64,000 nt of DNA from Diphasiastrum complanatum (taxonomy: Eukaryota; Streptophyta; Lycopodiopsida; Lycopodiales; Lycopodiaceae), in assembly GCA_029204225.1 (NCBI GenBank), contig CM055108.1:24028749-24092748 (forward strand). Reading direction: 5' to 3'. Of this stretch, positions 32,289 to 44,048 are shown piece by piece; within the stretch, counting starts at the first letter, position 1; every line of letters starts with the position of its first letter. A program made the position numbers and the translations under genes. The notes under the pieces are model-generated. The model was not told the origin of the DNA. It did no database searches and saw only the letters and a program-made list of their open reading frames with translations.

Positions 32289-32303
32289 ACACACACACAT
32301 CTA
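31690..32303. repeat. compound microsatellite and G-rich minisatellite
   Basis: In order: (CA)n, (CT)n 31,738-31,762, (TA)n to 31,800, (GTAT)n to 31,824, a G-rich array of GGGAGGGCG-type units at about 31,850-32,090, (CT)n 32,095-32,139, (CA)n, then (CG/CA)n to 32,300. A unit reading CATCAGTCGCCC...CACACTTTGCTAG at the left is repeated, diverged, at about 32,176-32,214, so the block looks duplicated. All long frames here come from repeat translation. Confidence 0.9.
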
Positions 32304-32982
32304 ATTAAGAAATGCTCTCATGATTTACTTGCATGTTTTGGTCACTATGATCACAATGAACAAACTGTCTTGAGTTCTTTTGATTAGATTTCGTACAACA
32401 CTCTGAATGTTAACAATGAAAAATTTCGTGTGAACAGTCTTCTAATCTCCTCAATATGGTTGTTTGCTACTAGCGGGTATGAAGAGTTGAAGTGCCATGA
32501 AATGATCATGAATTTACTACTCGTTGATGCCTAACTTTCATTAACGAGGTTTTCTTTGAAGTGTACTGCTTTTTGTTTAAAGCTTTGGTTACACTTTGAC
32601 TATTTCTATGATTGGTTTAGTTATATGACTTGGATTAGGCCTGTCTGTTAAAGTCTATATATACTTATTTGTGGACGGTATGCCCTGACAATTTGAAATT
32701 GATAGTGCAATAAACATTTTTCTAAGCTGTTACTTAGAAAAAGGGATGGTGTTCCGATAAGCATTTTGAAAAGGATAATGGCAGATAGTTTTGAACTCTA
32801 CTATAAAACTAGTCTGGATTAATTGTCTACTTTAGTCCTACTTTTGTAATTGTTGACTTTCAAGCACTGATTATACATTGTTAACCTTATAATTTTGTAA
32901 CTTTGAGTAAAGCTGAAACAATGTCTGACTTTTTACTCATGATATGGATAAAATTAGAATCACCTAACTAGTTCGCACAATA

Positions 32983-32984
<2 letters not shown>

Positions 32985-33074
<90 letters not shown>

Positions 33075-33081
33075 ACATACT

Positions 33082-33112
<31 letters not shown>
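32985..33112. repeat. (TA)n and (TG)n microsatellites
   Basis: About 88 bp of TA (32,985-33,072), a short interruption, then TG to 33,112. Confidence 0.97.
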
Positions 33113-34250
33113 ATACTAGCGGCCAATGATCTAGGTGGCGTCTTGTGATTGAGACGTGTGGATGATGCTCAGAGCGGTCGATTGATGATTGAAGACATTC
33201 AGAATGGAACATTGTATTGCTCTTTCTTTTGACATGTTGTTGACGTGGGTCGGATTTAAATCATGGCAGGTCCTGGGAGAGAACATCGCATCTAAGCTTG
33301 GGGTTCAGAGATAATCTCTAATCTATCTGTGGATCATCACCATTCATTATGTAGATCAGTAAAAAAGAAGGTCTATCTACAGGCAACAAACCACCAATAT
33401 TGTTGAGAAATAAAAAATCATCTATCTTGACTTTAGGCTTGTCACAAAGTTTTTACTATGTGAGTTTGTTGTTTCATAATGTAAATGCCAAATTTGGCCT
33501 AGAAGGAACTCGAGCTACACGGGTTCATCAAGTCTAGTTGGTAGTATACAACTTGCATATAGATTGTAGATTTAGAAATGTCAATATTATGCTTGTAGAA
33601 ACTCGTGGCATATCACATGCAATGGTTGTAAGTGATCCGTAGTGACTTGCAAGACATACACAAAGTGAAATGAACCCATGCATGGTGATTTGTACAATTC
33701 TAGTTGAAAAAATAACACTTGGTAAAAGTAGTAGAAATGCATGCATGAGAAGTGACAAATGTCACTGATACTCTAGTTTTCACTTTTAGATGTGGATGGA
33801 AGGTGGATGGATGTGGTTCTACCTTGAGCTACCTCAAACTCCATAAATATGTGTAGACATTCTCGTAATCTTTGATGAAGAACCAAGCTTTGAAGCTATT
33901 CCATGCCATTTTGGATCTACACTATCATTTGCTTGAATATTGCTCTCTCTTTCTCTCTCTAACTCAAGTTGAGGCTTATGCTCATGCATTATATTCTTGT
34001 ACTTTTTCTCTCTTGTTAATCAAAGCTATCATTCTTTGATTCTTAGCATGTAGATTGTGATTAAGCCATTAAATTCTATACTAGATCTTGGTATTCAATC
34101 TAGAATCGGTTTGTGTGCTAATCATAAATCTTAATAAGATCATCCACACTTGAGGATCACTTCCCACACGTGTGAACTTGCTAGAAATTTTGTCAAATAT
34201 GATGATATAGCCGACCTGACACTCGAAATATATATGCACCACCTACGGAG
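33113..34250. other. no gene; LTR-like features
   Basis: AT-rich, without frames over 75 codons. CCATAAATATGTGTAGAC near 33,841 and a pyrimidine-rich stretch at 33,940-34,020 resemble an LTR promoter and leader, but no primer site or gag follows. Confidence 0.35.
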
Positions 34251-34257
34251 CTGACAG

Positions 34258-34795
34258 TGTATCTATCTAGATTCACACCACTGAGAGAAGCAAAGCCCAA
34301 TTAGTTTTTATAACTCTGCACATTTTTTCTAAAATGAACTTCGACGTCATCAGAAGATGTGTACAACTCGTGGAGTGAGGGGGCGAAGGCATCAATGGCA
34401 AACGCGCCTTGCCTCTCATGCAACAAAAAGACAATTTTTTTTCGGTTTCCATTGTAGGGCTGAACAACAACTACACACAAACTCCATTCCTCCCAAATCA
34501 TGACACACTGGTGTTTGAGATGATCTACCTACCTCAAACAAATTTTCTCGAGCATGCGTAGATGTAATTCTATCCACATATCTCTTCTTTGCGTAATACC
34601 TATGCCGCAACCTTAGAGTCCGCTCCGTTATGGACACTACCTCAGGGGTCATATAAGACGGGTTGCTACGCACTTCCTCTGGAGTAACGATAGCTACCGA
34701 TCTCGGACCACTCCTATCAAAATATCGCTTCCTTGCGTAATATCTACGTCGCAACCTTTAAACCCTCTCCATTCTAGACGTAGGGTTTTTTGTTA
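34258..34795 (-). pseudogene. Helitron Rep/helicase N-terminal fragment
   Basis: The minus strand starts with two copies of a basic motif (RRRYYARKRYFDR and LRHRYYAKKRYVDR), as in the N-termini of plant Helitron proteins. It then reads GGMEFVCSCCSALQW, the CXXC-type start of the Helitron-like N domain, and after a frameshift FCCMRGKARLPLMPSPP and HFRKNVQSYKN-stop-LGFASLSGV. These match the conserved CC-GK-LP, FR-N--YN and ASLG landmarks. The HUH nuclease and helicase that should follow to the left are missing. Confidence 0.7.
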
Positions 34796-36470
34796 AGTTC
34801 CGTTTAGGTTTTTTGGTTAGCTTAGCTTAAACATCTTAGGTACTTAAGGTTAAGTCTACGATTACTCAAAGATGAAAATCTCATGATGATAGTGAGAGTG
34901 CGTATATGACAAAAACCTCTCGTATGTACGCCAATTGAATTGAAAAAAACATAATGCAACAACAAATTTATAATCTTTGTTTTAGGACATGGACAACAAA
35001 TCATTTGACAGATCATATTATAAAACTTGGGAGTACAACAGGCTATCTAACATTGCCTCTAAGGCACTAACATTTACAACACATACATTCCTATAAACAT
35101 CTGTGACATTGTTAACTAATAGATCTACATCTAACAAAAATCGCTTTTTTCGGGGATAAAAATGACCGCCCCTTTGTTGGAGTTGATAGAACTCCATGAA
35201 AATCATAATCAGCCACACAATAGTGATGTAGTACATCTTATCACCAAAACATAACTACTCCATCAAAACAAACGTTTTATGATTTACGACAATCTTCACC
35301 ATCTAGTAAACAAAAACTATGTCGACCAAACTATGCACCATAAATGCTTGTATGTAATAGTTTAGCAAAACTTTAGCATCTGCAAGAAGATAAACAACAT
35401 CAGCCACACCTACATGGGATAAAAATTGATACAATCTCCAAATTCGAAGGTACATTCTCCTAGGTGGAAGGTGTAGCAAAGCCTATGTTAAAAAAACAAT
35501 AATATTCACCAACTGCAAAAAAAACATTTACGTTTATTGGAATGTACATACATACGTATATACCTACACATACATATACACCCCCCCCCCCCCCCACACA
35601 CACACACACACACGCACACACACACACACAGATACATATATTATGTTAGAATTGGCAAAAGCTAACTTGATCAAATCTTGTAAGTACCATAATGACTTGT
35701 ACCTATCATCATTAGAATGTGTGGAGCCTGTTCCCACGTGTGAAATCTATACCTAATTCATTTAGATAAATCATATAGGTTGTACATCTCATTTAATTTG
35801 GAAACTAGTGGTTAAATTGGCCAAAAACTAGTTTAGTACCATTCTAGTGGTAGATAATGCTACATCACATGGGTAGGAGTGATCTTCCACGTGTGAAATG
35901 TCAAGCATAAAGTTCAGATCCATTGTATATAGATTTCATTTGAGTCAAACGTCAAATCTCCTAAGTTATAGGAGTTATCTCCTAGATTATAGGAATCTAG
36001 AAGGTCAACACTGGCCACCAATGATGATGTGGCAAATTAGTAAAATCTTAGCCAAAGTGGATATGGATAAGCACTACGAGCTGTCTCACATGTGTTGGGT
36101 ATGGCTTAGAGATTATGAAGATTTTGTATATCATCCATGTGAGATCCATTTGAAGGCTAATGATGAGAAACATTGATTTGGGAGCAATTGTTTTCACTCT
36201 CTTAAGCAAGTCCTTTGTGGATGAATGCTTAGGAATTTTCAAGTAAACTTATTTGCTGTTAGCAGGCCGTACAATGGCTTTACTTCACACATGTGAAGCC
36301 TTTGGATCATTATTTTTGGTTGTTCGTGCTTGGATATATGGAAATTGTCAAATAGAAGCTAGATTTGGATTCTCGTTTTGATATAGATCAAGATTCCAAG
36401 CTTCCAATCACTATTATTGATCATTTGTAGATCAAATTGAGTCCATTACTCTGAAATTTCACAATATATA
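34796..36470. other. no recognised gene; short microsatellites
   Basis: AT-rich intergenic or transposon-derived sequence. A (C)n(CA)n tract lies at 35,581-35,632. The motif CCACGTGTGAAAT occurs at about 35,731 and 35,891 and may mark a diverged duplication. Confidence 0.4.
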
Positions 36471-36890
36471 GATACACATACACATACACATATACACAAA
36501 TATACACACACATACATACACACAAAAAAAGCACATTTATACATACATACATAAACATACATGTATACATATACACACATACATACATGAAGGCACACTC
36601 TAAAAGTCCAAACATAATCTCCGACACTAATCTTGAAGCACTTCCGAATATACAATGTTTTGAGTGCACCTGGCCACTCTTGACACAATCCTAAACCGAT
36701 CGTCATTGTCACTAATCAACACTCGTACACTTGCTACATTTCACACTCTCGATAGTGCCACATACAATTGACCATGACTAAATACGGGATGTGGCAAATA
36801 CAAACTAGTAGTTTTCATAGTTTGCCCTTGCACCTTGTTTATTGTCATGACAAAAGCCACTCTGATAGGAAATTGTACTCTCTGCAATTC
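36471..36890 (-). pseudogene. Helitron helicase C-terminus and 3' tail, inverted copy
   Basis: The minus strand reads [32 protein letters not shown], a stop, and VLISDND, the last helicase motifs (V/VI) of a Pif1-type Helitron helicase. A tail then runs into (TGTA)n microsatellite at 36,475-36,590. It is the inverted counterpart of 37,506-38,018, to which it aligns closely except for a 200-bp block present only in the plus copy. Confidence 0.8.
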
Positions 36891-37019
36891 AAACGACAGC
36901 TGTGATGGAAGGTGGAGAAGCTGTAGCCATGAAATCTTGGAAACAATGTATGGGCATGGATACCTATCAGATATAGTAAATACCTATCAAAAATTCAGAA
37001 TTTAATGGGCTATTGTCCT

Positions 37020-38018
37020 TTATGTGGAGCAAAGAACGCCAAATTTAAAACCCAATCAATTTCAAACTTCTTTTTTTTGCAAGCTACGCGCGTTGTGTGT
37101 GAATTGATTTTGTTCACTTTCTCCGATATTGCACAATTTTACAGTCGTGCAATATTGATCCTATTGAACGAAAACGTGGATGAGATCAATTTGAAAGTTG
37201 TTGAGCACCTTCCTGGTGATGCTCGCATGTTTTATATTGTTGATAGCGTGGTTGACCGTGATGACACTGATGTGTACTCAGTAGAGTTTTTGAACAACTT
37301 ACAACCGAGTGGATGCCCTCCACATAAGCTGGTGTTGAAGGTTGGCATGATAGTGATGTTATTGCGGGGTCGATAGCATCGCACAAGGGATTATGTAGAT
37401 TGGACAAACAGGTCATAGATGCGGAGATAGTGACTGGGAAGTATATAGGGAGTAGAGTTCTCATTCCATGATCTCTTTAGTGCCGAGCAATTCGGATTTG
37501 TATTTGAATTGTAGAGTGTACAATTCCCTATCGGAGCGACTTTCGACATGACAATAAACAAGGCGCAAGGGCAGACTATGGACACTATTGGATTGTATTT
37601 GCCACGTCCCATATTTAGTCATGGTCAACTGTATGTGGCACTATCGAGAGTGCCAAATGCAGTAAATAAACGAGTGTTGATTAGTGACAACGACCACCGA
37701 TTTACCAATGTGGCAAGAGTGGCCAGGTGCACTCAATAACATTGTATATTCGGAAGTGCTTTAGTAGTTTGTTTGGAGTAAAGGTAAGGGTTAGAGTTAG
37801 GATTTTAGATTTTAGGCAGAGGTAAGATTTCAAAGTTAGATTTATGGATTGTAGACATGCAATAAGTTTATGGTTAGATGTTAGGGAACATAAGGATTCG
37901 GGTTTGGGTTAGGGTTAAGTATGGTAGGATAAGAGTGAAGGTTAGGTTAGTCTGTAGATTTTAGGATTAGTGTTGGAGATTATGTGTGGACTTTTAGAGC
38001 GTGCCTTCATGTATGTAT
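37020..38018 (+). pseudogene. Helitron helicase C-terminal part and 3' tail
   Basis: The frame at 37,090-37,376 reads FYSRAILILLNENVDEIN, YSVEFLNNLQPSGCPPHKL and LKVGMIVMLLRG, the classic Helitron helicase segment. After a decayed gap, 37,548-37,739 gives [19 protein letters not shown] and [16 protein letters not shown] live protein would unwind DNA during rolling-circle transposition. Downstream (37,780-37,970) is a purine-rich GGTTAGGG-like tract, then a tail ending in GTATGTAT where element C has inserted. The tail resumes at 44,049. Upstream helicase motifs and the Rep domain are absent. Confidence 0.85.
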
Positions 38019-38668
38019 TGTGAAAGATTTCAGATCCTTAAGATCCAATCTACTTGAATGATCTTTGGTTAGAAAGAGAAATACACTACCAATTTCACCA
38101 ATGTAGAAAAATCAGCATCTACACACAATTTGAGATGCAAACACTAATAGAACTTGATCAAACTTGAATGAAATGATTATGTACTGTTGCTGTCCGTACA
38201 AAACCAGCAAGCTACTGTATTTCACACGTGTGGATCCAAAAATAGCAAATATAGATCATTCTACACATAGAATTGCAAGCAATCACCAAGATAGTGCACC
38301 AATGGATAGTAGAACCCAAGAGAACCATGTATAAGCATGAAATGAGATAGAGAAGAGAGAAGATGACTCTCTCCACGAGTTACGTCCTTTTATAACAGGT
38401 CCAAACCCTATTTGGCCACTTCGCTTTCCCACCAAAATGCTAACCCTACCAATTTTGGGTCTAGATTCAATGTACCCAACTTATTCAAATTGAATCTACT
38501 CAAACTCGCATTCTATCTTTCCCACACTTTCAAAAAGTGTTTATTCAAATGAAATTTAGACTAATGAACTTTGAAAGGTCAACCTCTAAGTCTAAAACAA
38601 GTTTTGGCCTCAATATGCCAAATATGGAAATATTACAAAATGTGATGAAACTAGTTGAATCTTTCACA
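38019..38668 (-). repeat. 3' LTR of copia C
   Basis: 650 bp, with 11-bp perfect inverted termini. The polypurine tract follows at 38,669. Confidence 0.97.
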
Positions 38669-38770
38669 CTCCCTCTTCAACTAGTTTTAGCATAGACTTT
38701 GATAATACTCCAAGTGAAGTCCTATGCTTCATGAACAAGTCTTTTCCCAATGCTTTGGTGAAGATATCAG

Positions 38771-39240
38771 CTACACATTCCCTTGAAGACACATGTTGAA
38801 GCTCCACCTCCTTGCAATGACTCGCTCCCTCACAAAATGATATTGTATCTCAATATGCTTGCTCCTAGCATGAAAGATAGGATTGGATGCCATTTTTTGG
38901 GCTGATTGATTGTTACAAAAGATGATTGGGCTCTCTGAAAAATCCAGCAAGTGAAGATCCTTGATCATCCTCTTGATCCATACCATCTCCTTTGTGCAAT
39001 GTGTAAGAACTTTGTACTCGGCCTCACTAGATGACAATGAGATAGTGGCTTGTTTCTTTGACATCCATGATATAGCTCCATCACCTATGAAAATACAATA
39101 AGAACTAATGGATTTCCTATCCATTACATCTCCAACATAGTCCGAATCTAAAATCCAAAAAGAGTAGGTGATGATCCCTCATACAATATGCCAAAATCTC
39201 GAGTTCCAATGATGTACCTCAAAACTCGCTTTCCTAGCTT
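38771..39240 (-). pseudogene. copia C RNase H
   Basis: After KRVLRYIIGTRDFGILYEG (the RT-RNase H connection, about 39,240-39,180) and two stops, the frame 39,124-38,771 reads MDRKSISSYCIFIGDGAISW, SLSSSEAEYKVL and FCNNQSAQKMASNPIFHARS, ending with HIEIQYHFVRERV. CNNQSA has Asn where the catalytic Asp (CDNQSA) is expected, so activity would be lost even without the stops. Confidence 0.85.
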
Positions 39241-41927
39241 CCAATGCTCCTAGCATAGTTTTTGCCAATAGAACTTTGATCCATCATAAGAATGATCTTC
39301 TTCCTAAGAATAGATCTCCTTTCAATGATCATGTAATGTTCAAAATAGAAACAACCATAATTGATATAGAGAATAGTGTCCACTTGGGATGCTTCACTAT
39401 TTCTTACATCAATTTTACATGTAAAAATGTGACTAGAACATGAAGAATCAATTAGAATGTAAATGAAATGATTCCACCATGCTTCCAACTCTGAACTCTC
39501 TGGAAAAATACAGCAAACAAACAATAAATGTGAGTGATCAACTTTTGCTTGCATGTCTTCTCCTCCTTTGTGCTTTGTTGCCTTGTATCCACCATGATAC
39601 TCCATGAATGAGCCTCCATCTTCATCTTGCCACAAGAAACCATCAAACCTTGGAAATCCATGAGTAGGTGAGTACATTAATGATGCAAATCCAGCACCAC
39701 ATGACTCCATAAACCAAGTAGTTTGCACTAGTCCATCTTCAAGATCTACTTGACACAAGAAAATGACCATGAATTCACCAAAAACTGACAATCTCCAAGT
39801 ATTGGCACCAAGTAGCTCAACACTTGAGAACTTTGCCATGGATGAGTGACATAATGAACCTCCAATAGCTTCATTTCCATCAGCAAAATCAGCCAAGAAT
39901 GCTAGTACAAATCCAAGATCAAAACAATGCTCACCAATGTAGCTAGTTTTACCATATCTTGACAATTTGCACACATCCACATGAAATTGCTCAAACATGA
40001 GATAGAAAAAGTAAAGTAAAATTGAACAACACTTCCTTGCTGCTCCTTTGACCTTACTTGAGTCTTCAATATGCTGCAAAAACAGATCCATAACACCTTT
40101 GCCGATTACCTCTCCTTTGATGCTCTTGACTAGCTCCAAATTGCAAACTTCCCTTTTGACTAGTTGAAGCACTTTGAGATCAATTTCTTGATCTTCAACT
40201 TGATCATCAAAGTCATTGAAAAAACTTTGTTTTCCAGATCCAATACTTGATTTTACAGCAAGATAACATCCATCCACTTGCATAGCTCCATGTACACAAG
40301 AAGATCTTCCAAAAGACGTTCCACTCTTCATAAGAGGTTGATACTCAAGATCCATTGCTTGGATCCACTCCTCTTCTTTCCTTGCTTGATCTACACTTGT
40401 AGGCTCATCCAAAGAGGTTAGAAAAGCAAAATAATTTCTAGAAACTACTTGCTTACCCTTTTGATCATATGTGAGCCTTGAAGGTACTTGTCTTTCTCTT
40501 GATGTTCTCCTTGGCTTTTGACTTGATGAAGGTTCATCATCACCACCATCCAAAGTAGGATCCTTCTCATCAACATCAAGAATGTTAGAACCATCTACTT
40601 TACCATCAATCATGCTTGAAGACACCTTTGGAATGTTTCCCTCATAAAAAATGACATCTCTACCAGCAATCACTTTGTTAGTAGAAGGAATGTAAACCTT
40701 GTAGGCTTTACTCACCTCACTATATCCAACAAAAATACCTCTTCTTGAAGATGGATCCTCCTTGGTCCTATCATCAAGAGTAATGTTGACATAGCATGTG
40801 CATCCAAAGGTTCTTAGAAAGTTGACACTCGGCCTCCTCTTGAATAGCATCTCAAAAGGTGTCCTTCCATCCAAAATAGCACTCGGCCACCTATTGCACA
40901 AGAAATTAGCACACAACAAAGCTTGATCCCAAAATGGTTTGTCAAGATTAGCACTTAACCTCATAGCTTTAGCACTTTCACATAAAGTCCTATTCTTCCT
41001 TTCAGCCACTCCATTTTGTTGTGGAGTCCTTGATGTTGTATACTCCCTCTTGATCCCATGCTCATCACAAAAGGCCTTGAACTTGTTAGATATGTACTCA
41101 TCACCATTGTCACCTCTCAAGCACTTGATCTTTGTGAAGAATTGGTTCTCCCTTGCATTCTTGAACTTGACAAAGACATCATACACTTCATCCTTGCTCT
41201 TTAGTAGATAGATCCAACAAAATCTACTAAACTCATCAATGAATGTTACATACATCTTAGCTCCACTATTGCTAATTGTAGTAAATCCATGAATATCCGA
41301 ATGTACAAGTTGAAAAGGCTTTGTAGATCTAGAAATAGATCTAGTATAAGGTAGTCTATGTGACTTAGACAAAGCACAAGACTCACAAACATGCTTGTCA
41401 TTACTTAAGGAGCTTGGAAGACCAATCGCAACCTTCTTCCTTGCCATTACCTCCAATGACTTGAAGTTGAGGTGTCACATCCTTTTGTGCCAAACCTCTT
41501 GAATAGAAATTTGCTCCCTTGCAACACATCCAACTTGGTTAGCAATAACACAAGCATCAAGTTTGAACAACTTCCCTTGCCTTTTACCTTTTCCAATCAA
41601 GACATCCTTCCTTTTGGTCAAACAAGCATCTCCATCAAACTCCACCTGGAGGCCCTTACTTAGCGTTTGACTCACACTAAGCAAATTCTTGGTAATAGAT
41701 GGAATAAACGAGACATCCTCCAAATGAACATTCCTATTTGTAGAGAGAGAAATAGGAATTGTGCCAATCCCTTTGATTGCACACTCACCATCATTGGCCG
41801 TGTAGATCACCCTCTTGTCATCTCCATATGCCAACAAAGAAGTGAAGTACTCTTTGTGAAAGGTCATGTGTGAACTTGCTCCACTATCAATCCACCAAGG
41901 ATCTAGATCTCCATCATTAGCAAGCAT
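39234..41927 (-). pseudogene. copia C protease-integrase fused to a non-RT open segment
   Basis: One frame, open except for a TGA at 41,457-41,459 in the zinc region (HKRM-stop-HLNF). Protease: WWIDSGASSHMT near 41,895. Zinc motif: CESCALSK. Integrase: HSDIHG, FIDEFSRFCWIYLLK, RGDNGDEYIS (usual RSDNGGEY) and NGVAERKNRT with the catalytic Glu, then GYSEVSKAYKVY and REWI-type EEEWIQAMDLEYQPLM at about 40,340. There copia homology stops. The frame stays open for about 360 more codons to 39,234, with text that matches none of the RT motifs (no VDVKTAFL, YVDD or GLKQ). That tail contains acidic and hydrophobic blocks and I do not recognise it. Confidence 0.85.
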
Positions 41928-42799
41928 ACATGAAGAATCACAAAAGCATCATCATTTGCATCTTGCACATCCAAACCATCCTCATCAAGAGTAAGATTAC
42001 TTTGCTTGTCTCCTTGATCTCTCTTCTTCTTGTAGCACTCACTTGCAAAGTGTCCTTTGATGCCACAATAGAAGCACTTGAGCTTTGATCTATCCTTCTT
42101 TTTGCCACTTGAAGAAGCATCCACTTGATCTTTCCCTTTAGACCACTTGCTTTTGGTTTTGCCCTTGAATTTGCCCTTTGTGAACATAGCATCCTCTTGA
42201 AGTGTCGATGTAGATCCACCTCTTGCTTGAAGCCTATATTCCTCATTGATCAAGATCTCTTGAAGATCCATCAAACTTGGCAAAGTCTTTTGAATAGCAA
42301 TACTTTGAACAATGTTAGCATGAGCATCCAACAAGCCATTAAGAATCACTTGAATAAGCTCTCCTTCCTTAATGCTTTCATCTATGCAAGCTAACTCATC
42401 ATTCAATGCTTTCATTCTCAAAACAAAAGTACTTGGACTTTCTTCATTCTTTTGCAAACAAGAAAAGATTTGCCTTCTTAGAGTCAACACTCTAGAAGTA
42501 GACTTGGATTCATAAAGCTTCTTCAATGAATTCCAAGCTTCCAAAGATGATGTGCACTTACCAACTTCCTTGAGAAGTTCATTGGTAACATTCATCTTTA
42601 TCATGTGTAGAGCCTTCTTGGCCCTCTTGTCATTCCTCAATTGATCTTGTTGTGTTGCTGGTCTCTCCCCTAAACCTATAACAATATCGAAAACATCATT
42701 CATCTCAAGAAGTGACTCCATCCTCACTTTCCATAATGAATAGTTACTTGAGGTAAGCCTATCATTGGCTTCCAACATGACCCCAATTGAGGTTGCCAT
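41903..42799 (-). CDS. copia C gag, intact
   Basis: 298 codons, ATG at 42,799 about 590 bp after the primer site. It opens with MLEANDRLTSSNYSLWKVRM, the N-terminal gag helix with the conserved Trp, continues through a UBN2-type domain (TLRRQIFSCLQKNEESPSTF, MDLQEILINEEYRLQ), and ends in a Lys-rich stretch with the knuckle CFYCGIKGHFASECYKKK. The protein assembles the particle that packages element RNA and could be shared with a helper element. Its end overlaps the protease frame by 25 bp in a different phase, so protease expression would need a frameshift or the overlap reflects a small indel. Two other fragments of this family lie at 20.8 and 22.8 kb. Confidence 0.9.
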   Translation of the reverse strand: MATSIGVMLEANDRLTSSNYSLWKVRMESLLEMNDVFDIVIGLGERPATQQDQLRNDKRAKKALHMIKMNVTNELLKEVGKCTSSLEAWNSLKKLYESKSTSRVLTLRRQIFSCLQKNEESPSTFVLRMKALNDELACIDESIKEGELIQVILNGLLDAHANIVQSIAIQKTLPSLMDLQEILINEEYRLQARGGSTSTLQEDAMFTKGKFKGKTKSKWSKGKDQVDASSSGKKKDRSKLKCFYCGIKGHFASECYKKKRDQGDKQSNLTLDEDGLDVQDANDDAFVILHVCLLMMEI

Positions 42800-43398
42800 G
42801 TAGCAATGACCTGATCTTCTCTTTCAACCTGTTTCAATGCACAAAGCACTCCTTTGAACAACAACAAATGCTTTCAAAAGAAATCACCAAGATTTGAAAC
42901 TATCTCACAAATTCTCTTCTAGCACTTATCCAAGCAAATCAACACATAGAATCATGGAATCTTGATCAACCTTGATCTATCCTCAATCTAATGACTTTTG
43001 CCACTTCCTAAGATTGAAACACACTCAAATGAAGTCCAGCAACCTCACTATTTAGAGATCCAATCAAAATTAGGGTTTTGACAAAATCACAAAAAATTGA
43101 CTATTCCAAATCTACATGCAAATGCTGAAAATTTGATATGCAATCTATAAGCCACCACTTAGGCTGAACCAATGATCAAAAAATCGGCCAAATCCAGCAT
43201 GTGAATTCAAAAAACGGAATTGAACAAGTATATTGACCTATTTAGTGTTTTGATCTACAAAAGATCCAATTTACAAAAGCAAAAAATCCGATTTTGGTGT
43301 AGAATCCTCTCTAGCATGCTCTAGACTTGATATCTTCACCAAATCATTGATAGATATGATTTTCTCCTTCATAACCTGAAACACAAGCTCTGATACCA

Positions 43399-44048
43399 TG
43401 TGAAAGATTTCAGATCCTTAAGATCCAATCTACTTGAATGATCTTTGGTTAGAAAGAGAAATACACTACCAATTTCACCAATGTAGAAAAATCAGCATCT
43501 ACACACAATTTGAGATGCAAACACTAATAGAACTTGATCAAACTTGAATGAAATGATTATGTACTGTTGCTGTCCGTACAAAACCAGCAAGCTACTGTAT
43601 TTCACATGTGTGGATCCAAAAATAGCAAATATAGATCATTCTACACAAAGAATTGCAAGCAATCACCAAGATAGTGCACCAATGGATAGTAGAACCCAAG
43701 AGAACTATGTATAAGCATGAAATGAGATAGAGAAGAGAGAAGATGACTCTCTCCACAAGTTACATACTTTTATAGCAGGTCCAAATCCTATTTGGCCACT
43801 TGGCTTTCCCACCAAAATGCTAACCCTACCAATTTTGGGTCTAGATTCAATGTACCCAACTTATTCAAATTGAATCTACTCAAACTCGCATTCTATCTTT
43901 CCCACACTTTCAAAAAGTGTTTATTCAAATGAAATTAAGACTAATGAACTTTGAAAAGTCAACCTCTAAGTCTAAAACAAGTTTTGGCCTCAATATGCCA
44001 AATATGGAAATATTACAAAATGTGATGAAACTAGTTGAATCTTTCACA
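43399..44048 (-). repeat. 5' LTR of copia C
   Basis: 650 bp, same length as its partner. It carries the promoter of the minus-strand element. The leader 42,800-43,386 has no gene. Confidence 0.97.

Larger units (their letters stand above)
38019..44048 (-). mobile_element. Ty1/copia retrotransposon C, structurally complete, RT replaced
   Basis: Two 650-bp LTRs (38,019-38,668 and 43,399-44,048) begin TGTGAAAGATT and end AATCTTTCACA. Flanking TGTAT (38,014-38,018 and 44,049-44,053) is a perfect 5-bp target duplication. The primer site TGGTATCAGAGC (minus, 43,387-43,398) and polypurine tract TGAAGAGGGAG (minus, 38,669-38,679) abut the LTRs. The LTRs differ at about 11 positions by eye, so the insertion is recent. 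Gag, protease, integrase and RNase H are present, but about 1.1 kb of unrelated sequence occupies the RT position, making the element dependent on a helper. It lies in the 3' tail of the Helitron relic. Confidence 0.95.

Noticed and set aside
31681-32303. CRISPR-like spaced repeats in the simple-sequence block
   Set aside because: Units are microsatellites with no uniform repeat-spacer pattern; eukaryotic context.
34416-34754. Independent host gene with a repeated RRYYAKKRY motif
   Set aside because: The following CXXC and CC-GK-LP text identifies it as a Helitron N-terminal fragment.
37908-37921. Interstitial telomere array
   Set aside because: Only about two imperfect units in a row; purine-rich low complexity rather than a true (TTTAGGG)n array.
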